Positions 60,201 through 64,000 of a DNA stretch of 64,000 nucleotides are shown one piece after another; the first letter of the stretch is position 1, and every line of letters starts with the position of its first letter. Source of the DNA: Monodelphis domestica (lineage: Eukaryota; Chordata; Mammalia; Didelphimorphia; Didelphidae). The notes under the pieces were generated by a model, which saw only the letters and a list, made by a program, of their open reading frames with translations, did no database searches and was not told the origin of the DNA. The stretch covers positions 22,119,200 through 22,183,199 of the forward strand of contig NC_077230.1 in assembly GCF_027887165.1 (NCBI RefSeq), in the 5' to 3' direction. The translations under genes were made by a program, and so were the position numbers.

Positions 60201-62599
60201 TCTGTTTATTTAAATATTTGTGAAGAGTATCATAATTGACTTAATGATTGAAATCTGGTGAGATTTATTGCCCTTTTATTTTTTCTTCTTAAAATGTAGT
60301 GTTCCAATTTCCATTGACAACATTGCATTTCTATTCATTTTATTTCATTTCCATATAGCATTGACTTTTGTCTAGTGCCTGTTTATTTTTATCACATAGG
60401 GTAGAGGATGGAGGATAGTCCCATGACTTAATTGGTATAAGGATATCCCAGTTTATGCAGCTCCCTCTATTAATTCAAATAATTCCCTTCAACTTAGTCT
60501 TAAGAGTATTGACTGACAATGGAAGTGACTTGCCCAGTGTTGCCTACCCAGTATGCAATCAGAGTCAGTACTTAAACCCAGATCTTCCTGGCTCCAAGGG
60601 CATCTTTCTAGCCTCTTTTTAATTGTGTATTTCTAAAAAAAGATATTTTTGCATTTCCATGATTTTTAAAATTATGATTACCTTGTTTTTCTCATTTCTT
60701 TTTTCTTCTATAGATGGTCGAGCTTTGGTCCATAGTATGCAGATCAGCTTCATTCATCAGTTGGTCCAGTCTAGACTCTTTGCTGATGAGAAACCTCTTC
60801 AGGACATGTACAATTGCCTACGTATCCTTTTGAAAATAGAGGCTGGTAGTTCCAGATACAACCTCACTCCCTTCTCCCCTTTGTTCTTAGTTCTTAAATG
60901 TGGTAGTCTTTTTACTGTTTTTCTTTTTACTAATAGGAAACACATTGAAACTTCACTTTAAACTGAAATTATTATACTGGCTTGATAAATGTTTTTAAAA
61001 ATAGCTATTAATAGAAAATAATGATAAGTGGTATTAGTAGGTCTATCTATAATGCATGCATACATTTTTATATTATAAAAATGTAAATTCCTAGCAGTTT
61101 TGTAAGGGGTGGGTGACTTACTGCTACTTAAAGTAAGTTCTTACTCAAAATTGTATTAAAAGTAATTTGTGATTTCTCAAACTTTTGAAAAGGTGGGAAA
61201 TTGAAAAGTCAGATAAACATGAAAGAGTGACTCTTTCTCAGAGATCTAGCTCTTAAGGGAATATGTTTTCTACTATTATATTTGTATTTTATATCTTTTA
61301 TTTGTAATAGCAGTAAAATTATTTTTCCTTTGTATACTTAATTTTTTAGAGTTGGTGGGGAGGACTGACTCCAATACAAGGTATTCGCTATTTTTACTTA
61401 TAGGGCCAAAAGTAGTCCCACAATTCTGCTTTTCTAATTGTATAATTTAAATCAATAGGTGTTAAGTGCCTTTCCAACAATCACGTTTGAACTGAAGTCC
61501 TGCACTTTACCTATTGTGTCACTTAACTGTCTAATCGGAATAAATAGCCATTTTTAAAAATAAGAAATAAGAAAACGTTGCTTGTGTTCTTAACCTTTTT
61601 TATATCAGATTCTTTCTGCTTATCACTTCAATTAGAAGTATTACATTCACAAACTCTAATGCTAATTCGAGAACGTTGGGGTGATCTTGTTCAAGTGGAG
61701 AAGTATCATGCTGGGAAGTGCCTCTCACTTACGGTTTGGAAGTAAGTAAAACTGCTTCCTGTTGCCTTTTGCTGTTTATGTAAATCACAGTTCTCTGCTT
61801 CTCATTTCTGGTAGGCATTTATGCAAAATACAGTTCTTGTCATTAGGTGGCATTTCTTAAAAAAATTAAGAAACAAAATTGTTCTCTTCTGACATAAGAT
61901 AGATACTTAAAAGAAGAGGTTCATCATATCTCAAGTCAACAAAAGAGTAATATCAGTCATTTATTGTAACGAAGGGTGCCAGACTGGTGACAGTTCTAAT
62001 TGAGCTTGTTCCAAAATCCTATAAAGGAAAAGCCAAATCAATTTATAACCTTATGTGAGAGAGAGCAGTTTTAGAGAATGTCAGCACTTCAATTGTATTT
62101 ATGTAACCATTCATTTTAATTGTTTATAAAAGCTACGCTAGGGTATTAAAAAACCTAAAAATTGCAGTCACAAAAAAAAAAAAAATTAAAACTGCACTAA
62201 GACTTTTGGGACACCCAATATTTAAACATGAAAATTCAGCAGGCTAACAAAGCAATTTGACAGGAAGATCGTCAAATAATGAACAATTTGCCTATTTTTT
62301 ATGTTCTTTAAATTGCACCTTCATGGTATCCAGAAATACAAGCAGTATGTGAAACTTAAAGATTTCAAAAATTCATTGTAATATTAAAGGCTTGTTTCTC
62401 AGAGCTACCATTAAAATAACATACTTAACACTTCAGTTTTCTGTTAAGCCAACAGGTTCTTGGGAGAAAAACAGGAATTGCCTCTGTTCACAAGGTCACG
62501 ATCAAAATTGATGAGAGTGATGTGTCCAAACCTTTACAGATTTTTCATGATCCTCCTCTGCCAGCTTCTGATTCCAAATTAGTAGAAAGAGCTATGAAG
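42050..62599 (+). CDS. MED14: MED14, Mediator complex subunit 14 (5' part, exons 1-9 of a longer gene)
   Basis: MED14 is the scaffold subunit of Mediator; it runs through the complex, tying head, middle and tail modules together so that activators can signal to RNA polymerase II in the nucleus. Nine exons at 42050-42261, 48011-48037, 51777-51882, 55405-55578, 56328-56457, 58843-58971, 60714-60821, 61609-61741 and 62449-62599 join in frame (1170 nt, 390 codons) with GT-AG borders throughout. The product matches the N-terminal part of vertebrate MED14 (about 1450 residues): a Gly/Pro/Ala-rich leader (about residues 13-46), then the conserved Med14 region beginning with [10 protein letters not shown], and an LXXLL motif (LTDLL, residues 68-72). 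The start is the first AUG that opens the long frame, in a good context (gccATGG). The last donor at 62600 shows the gene continues past the window. No frameshift or stop interrupts the joined exons. Identity is recalled from the family, not from a search. Confidence 0.97.
42605..42950 (+). repeat. Diverged tandem duplication in MED14 intron 1
   Basis: Two units about 222 bp apart share ttcaggtaataagtatgttc, then ttattcaactt-type and ggaagggactttggaggyag-type sequence (at 42620-42715 and 42840-42940). Confidence 0.75.
42895..43060 (-). repeat. MIR-type SINE fragment in MED14 intron 1
   Basis: Reverse copy with ggaagggactttggaggcag and aaaatgacttgcccaggac. It overlaps the duplicated segment at 42827-42950. 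Confidence 0.55.
44165..44330 (+). repeat. MIR/CORE-SINE copy
   Basis: Sense copy with gaatttggaatcagaagacc and gtgacctttggcaagtcact, then tcatctataaaatgg. Confidence 0.65.
44735..44930 (-). repeat. MIR-type SINE fragment
   Basis: Reverse copy with ttgattctcaaaacatcctg and gataggttaagtgacttg. Confidence 0.55.
45703..45904 (+). mobile_element. Marsupial tRNA-derived SINE in MED14 intron 1
   Basis: Full-length sense copy with poly(A); flanks agtttattat and agtttatatt. Confidence 0.92.
46140..46960 (+). repeat. CR1/L2-type LINE coding fragment
   Basis: Around 46565-46610 a frame resembles the CR1/L2 ORF2 motif DL.TYFTEKI (accttatcacctactttact). The rest is pyrimidine-rich and diverged. Confidence 0.4.
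48011..48037 (+). CDS. MED14: MED14 coding exon 2 (27-nt microexon)
   Basis: This is a 27-nt exon between a pyrimidine-rich acceptor (tcccccttag) and a gtgagt donor at 48038. With the two bases carried from exon 1 it reads LLPRKSDVE plus two bases of an Arg codon, exactly the family sequence after LTD. It completes the LTDLL motif that spans the exon 1/2 junction. Phase is 2 at both ends, so skipping would keep the frame while removing nine residues. Confidence 0.93.
50400..51330 (+). repeat. L2-type LINE fragment, split by a SINE
   Basis: Sense copy with cttctgtttgacattcaaag, tggaatgtattc-like sequence and aagactcagctcaaatgcta. The SINE at 50541-50677 lies within it. Confidence 0.6.
50541..50677 (-). 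mobile_element. Truncated marsupial SINE in MED14 intron 2
   Basis: Reverse copy lacking part of the usual 3' tail, with poly(T) at the left. Both flanks read tattcttccatt, so the short form was inserted as such rather than deleted later. Confidence 0.88.
51777..51882 (+). CDS. MED14: MED14 coding exon 3
   Basis: The 106-nt exon completes Arg80 and runs to residue 115. It reads [20 protein letters not shown] and continues to KVEKCA, typical of the conserved Med14 N-terminal region. The acceptor is ttttatag and the donor gtaagt at 51883; it ends in phase 0. Confidence 0.96.
52397..52572. mobile_element. hAT-type miniature transposon (SPIN/Charlie-like MITE)
   Basis: The ends are cagtggttctcaacc and its inverse ggttgagaaccgctg, flanked by a perfect 8-bp duplication gcatagac (52389-52396 and 52573-52580). 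The 176-bp interior carries no transposase. The ends look like those of the SPIN group of hAT elements, known from several distant tetrapods. Confidence 0.85.
53200..53750 (+). repeat. L2-type LINE 3' end
   Basis: Sense copy with tgacattcaaagaccttcat, gattgcaagttccataaggg and tgcctggcatatagtaggta, ending taataaataa. Confidence 0.65.
53830..54010 (+). repeat. MIR/CORE-SINE copy
   Basis: Sense copy with ctagctatgtggtcatgagc and the preceding gttggattctagttctgacc. Confidence 0.55.
54103..54294 (+). mobile_element. Marsupial tRNA-derived SINE in MED14 intron 3
   Basis: Moderately diverged sense copy with A-rich tail; short flanks near aatggaac and agtggaac. Confidence 0.85.
54866..55094 (+). 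mobile_element. Marsupial tRNA-derived SINE with internal duplication
   Basis: Sense copy. A centre segment is partly doubled (acttaactacttaactc and a second cccattg). Flanks are aagtgtatatg and aagtgtatg. Confidence 0.88.
55405..55578 (+). CDS. MED14: MED14 coding exon 4
   Basis: The 174-nt exon encodes residues 116-173, starting [20 protein letters not shown] and ending RLPTCIR, very close to the vertebrate family sequence. The acceptor is ctttaaag and the donor gtgaga at 55579. Both ends are phase 0. Confidence 0.96.
55579..56327 (+). other. MED14: MED14 intron 4
   Basis: A 749-bp intron. A sense MIR/CORE-SINE-like piece with the typical central sequence (ctgtgtgacc and following) lies at about 55985-56125. 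Confidence 0.8.
56328..56457 (+). CDS. MED14: MED14 coding exon 5
   Basis: The 130-nt exon encodes residues 174-216 plus one base. It starts [20 protein letters not shown] and ends QLANLTV. The acceptor is aaccctag and the donor gtatgg at 56458. The last G pairs with CA of exon 6 to make Ala217. Confidence 0.95.
56458..58842 (+). other. MED14: MED14 intron 5
   Basis: A 2.4-kb intron. An L2 3' end lies at about 57980-58145. Positions 57540-57960 look like an old repeat related to 49205-49530. Nothing else is recognised. Confidence 0.8.
57980..58145 (+). repeat. L2-type LINE 3' end
   Basis: Short sense piece with ttgagggcaagaactggttt and gcacatagtaaaagctaaat. Confidence 0.5.
58843..58971 (+). 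CDS. MED14: MED14 coding exon 6
   Basis: The 129-nt exon encodes residues 217-259 plus one base. It reads [20 protein letters not shown] and ends EDKETG. The acceptor is actatccag and the donor gtaaaa at 58972, a weak donor at position +5. Confidence 0.95.
59690..59850 (+). mobile_element. Worn SINE in MED14 intron 6
   Basis: Sense copy that keeps the B box region (gggttcaaatctg), the CORE-like centre and the agaaggtaa tail, with many changes. Confidence 0.6.
60490..60615 (-). repeat. MIR-type SINE fragment
   Basis: Reverse copy with gaagtgacttgcccagtgtt and cttaaacccagatcttcctg. Confidence 0.5.
60714..60821 (+). CDS. MED14: MED14 coding exon 7
   Basis: The 108-nt exon encodes residues 260-295 plus one base. 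It reads [20 protein letters not shown] and ends DMYNCL. The acceptor is tctatag. The donor is GTATCCTTT at 60822, which matches the U12-type 5' splice site rather than the ordinary one. An open frame runs past the exon to 60961, but the sequence after 60821 is intronic. Confidence 0.95.
60822..61608 (+). other. MED14: MED14 intron 7, probable U12-type intron
   Basis: The 5' splice site is GTATCCTTT (60822-60830), a full match to the U12 GT-AG class. TTCTTAACC (61587-61595) near the 3' end fits the U12 branch-point consensus TTCCTTAAC with one base missing, and its A is about 15 bases from the terminal AG. There is no long polypyrimidine tract as in U2 introns. Such introns are removed by the minor spliceosome (U11/U12/U4atac/U6atac). 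Confidence 0.85.
61609..61741 (+). CDS. MED14: MED14 coding exon 8
   Basis: The 133-nt exon encodes residues 296-339 plus two bases. It reads [20 protein letters not shown] and ends GKCLSLTVW. The acceptor is tatatcag, preceded by a U12-like branch sequence, and the donor is gtaagt at 61742. Confidence 0.95.
61742..62448 (+). other. MED14: MED14 intron 8
   Basis: A 707-bp intron with standard GT-AG borders and no repeat that I can identify. Confidence 0.8.
62449..62599 (+). CDS. MED14: MED14 coding exon 9 (last exon in window)
   Basis: The 151-nt exon completes Asn340 and runs to residue 390. It begins [20 protein letters not shown] and ends KLVERAMK. The acceptor is ctgttaag, a less common AAG acceptor. 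The donor gtaagt at 62600 shows that splicing continues to exons beyond the window. Confidence 0.95.
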
Positions 62600-64000
62600 G
62601 TAAGTGCTTTTCTGTAATAGATAAATTAAGTGAATATAATTCAGCTTATTTTTAGCATTTTAAGCCATTAGTGGAAACTCTTTCACATATCTTTCTTAAA
62701 GCCATTTAGGAAACTTACTACATACTTGCTTTATGGAAGACATTGGGAATTGACAGATGAGAAGTGGCAGTTTCAGTTCTAAGGGAGTTTGCAGTCTAGA
62801 ATGGGTAAGAAATGTATAATAGCAATGCCAGGTAGAAATTGCCATTTTAAGTACCAGACCAGTTGAGAGGACCAAAAAATTGGAAGCACCATTTCCAAAG
62901 GCCTAGAACACTTGTCTATGTATTTGTTATCATTGGTATTGTGATGTAACAGACTTTTAATTTAGGTTAATTTTAAAAATATTTTCCCCCAATTACGTGT
63001 AATAACAATTTTCAGCATATGATTTCTGAAATTAATCCAAATTGTCTCCTTTCCACTCTTCCCCCCCTATTCCTGGAAACTGTAAGCAATTGGATCTAGG
63101 TTATACATTTATTAACATGTAAAACATACTTTCATATTGATGATCATTGTTGTAAGAGAACATTCATGTGAAACCAAAACTACAAAATAAAAACACAGAT
63201 AAATCAAAGTAAAAAATTGTATTCTTTGATCTATATTCTAATTCCAACAGTTCTTTCTCTGGAGGTGGTAGCATTCTTTGTCCTAAGTGAGAAGTGTAAA
63301 GGTTAAAAAAAGGTAGGAGGGCTATGGTTTAAAAAAAGATAAAAGAGAGGGTGCAGAGTATAATGCTTAACCAACCTTGAAATCAGAAGGACTTGGGTTC
63401 AAGTTCTGACATGTAGTTGGCCATGTGATGTACATCATGATATAGATGGCCATAAATGTACAAGTCATTTAATTTTAAGTTTTAGACTGCACTTGAAGAA
63501 CATAAGTTGCTAAATAGTCACTAGTAGAGGCAGTTTCCTCAAGAGGAGCTCCTTACAACAGAAGAAATCACAGGTCTGGGCCAAACATGTTTTTAAAAGG
63601 CACTTTACAGAAATGATCTTATTGTATCCTGACAAAAAGACTGTGAGATGTAGGGTATAGAGTACTGCACGTATCTGGAATTTCATCTTTAGATACTTTC
63701 TTATACTAATTAAGTTAAAACATAGAAAGCATTTATCACCAGTTTCCATAGGTCCCCAAATCTTAATATTTTGACCAAACTGGCTACTAAGTTTTTAGCA
63801 GGGTAGAGACTTATTTCCTTAAAATAACCTGCAAGAATCCACAGCTGTTTCCAAGGCACAGTGAGGCAACTGATTCAAATTCTAGTATAGGTTTAGTGTA
63901 AAGATTAGTATCTCCATCTTGCAAATGAGGAAATTAAGGTTTGAAAAGGTTATTACTTCATAGTATTCTATATGAGAGCAGAGCTGGAACTTGAAACCTC
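62600..64000 (+). other. MED14: MED14 intron 9 (5' part)
   Basis: Runs off the window. It contains an antisense L1 3'-UTR-like fragment (about 62960-63290), a sense MIR-type piece (about 63345-63480) and antisense MIR-type pieces (about 63590-63700 and 63880-64000). No exon-like sequence is seen. Confidence 0.75.
62960..63290 (-). mobile_element. L1 3' UTR-like fragment, antisense, in MED14 intron 9
   Basis: cccccaattacgtgtaataac, a C-rich stretch, aactgtaagcaattgga-type sequence and agttctttctctggaggtgg follow in the order I recall from marsupial L1 3' UTRs read in reverse. Confidence 0.5.

Larger units (their letters stand above)
58972..60713 (+). other. MED14: MED14 intron 6
   Basis: A 1.7-kb intron with a worn SINE (59690-59850) and an antisense MIR piece (60490-60615); otherwise AT-rich with poly-T runs. 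Confidence 0.8.

Noticed and set aside
60623..60961. 112-aa frame over MED14 exon 7
   Set aside because: Only 60714-60821 is exon; the rest is read-through into introns past good splice sites.

Overview
The window is nuclear DNA from a mammal, most likely a marsupial. It is AT-rich and CpG-poor outside one CpG island. It contains about 14 copies of a tRNA-derived SINE with a MIR/CORE-like centre and a 3' tail typical of marsupial SINEs. It also carries marsupial-type L1 elements, old L2/CR1 and MIR copies, a decayed gamma-type endogenous retrovirus and hAT miniature elements. The species cannot be fixed from sequence alone.

The only host protein-coding gene I can support is MED14, the backbone subunit of Mediator. 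Its CpG-island promoter lies at about 41.17-42.3 kb, and nine coding exons run on the + strand from 42050 to 62599. They join in frame to encode residues 1-390; the rest lies beyond the right edge. Intron 7 has the donor and branch-point signature of a U12-type (minor spliceosome) intron, and exon 2 is a 27-nt microexon.

The first 41 kb show no host gene and are built mostly from transposable elements. By region: 1-8 kb holds sparse MIR copies and an AT-rich tract; 8-15.4 kb holds an L1 3' end, SINEs, a CT-rich LTR end and a hAT miniature element; 16-17 kb holds a second LTR end. At 19.56-22.42 kb lies a decayed retroviral pol (RNase H plus integrase), split by a 5'-complete, 3'-truncated L1 flanked by a 17-bp duplication. 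At 24-31.5 kb lie SINEs, a 190-bp AAAG microsatellite, L1 and L2 fragments and an LTR-like segment. At 31.9-38.8 kb lies a near full-length antisense L1 with a SINE and an LTR-like insertion nested in it. At 38.9-41.1 kb lie an older L1 piece, an L2 and a DNA-transposon fossil with an internally repeated unit.

The MED14 introns carry further SINE, MIR, L2 and L1 pieces and a hAT miniature element with a perfect 8-bp target duplication. From general knowledge, MED14 is X-linked in human (Xp11.4), in the part of the X that is autosomal in marsupials, so this locus is probably autosomal; the sequence itself does not show that.
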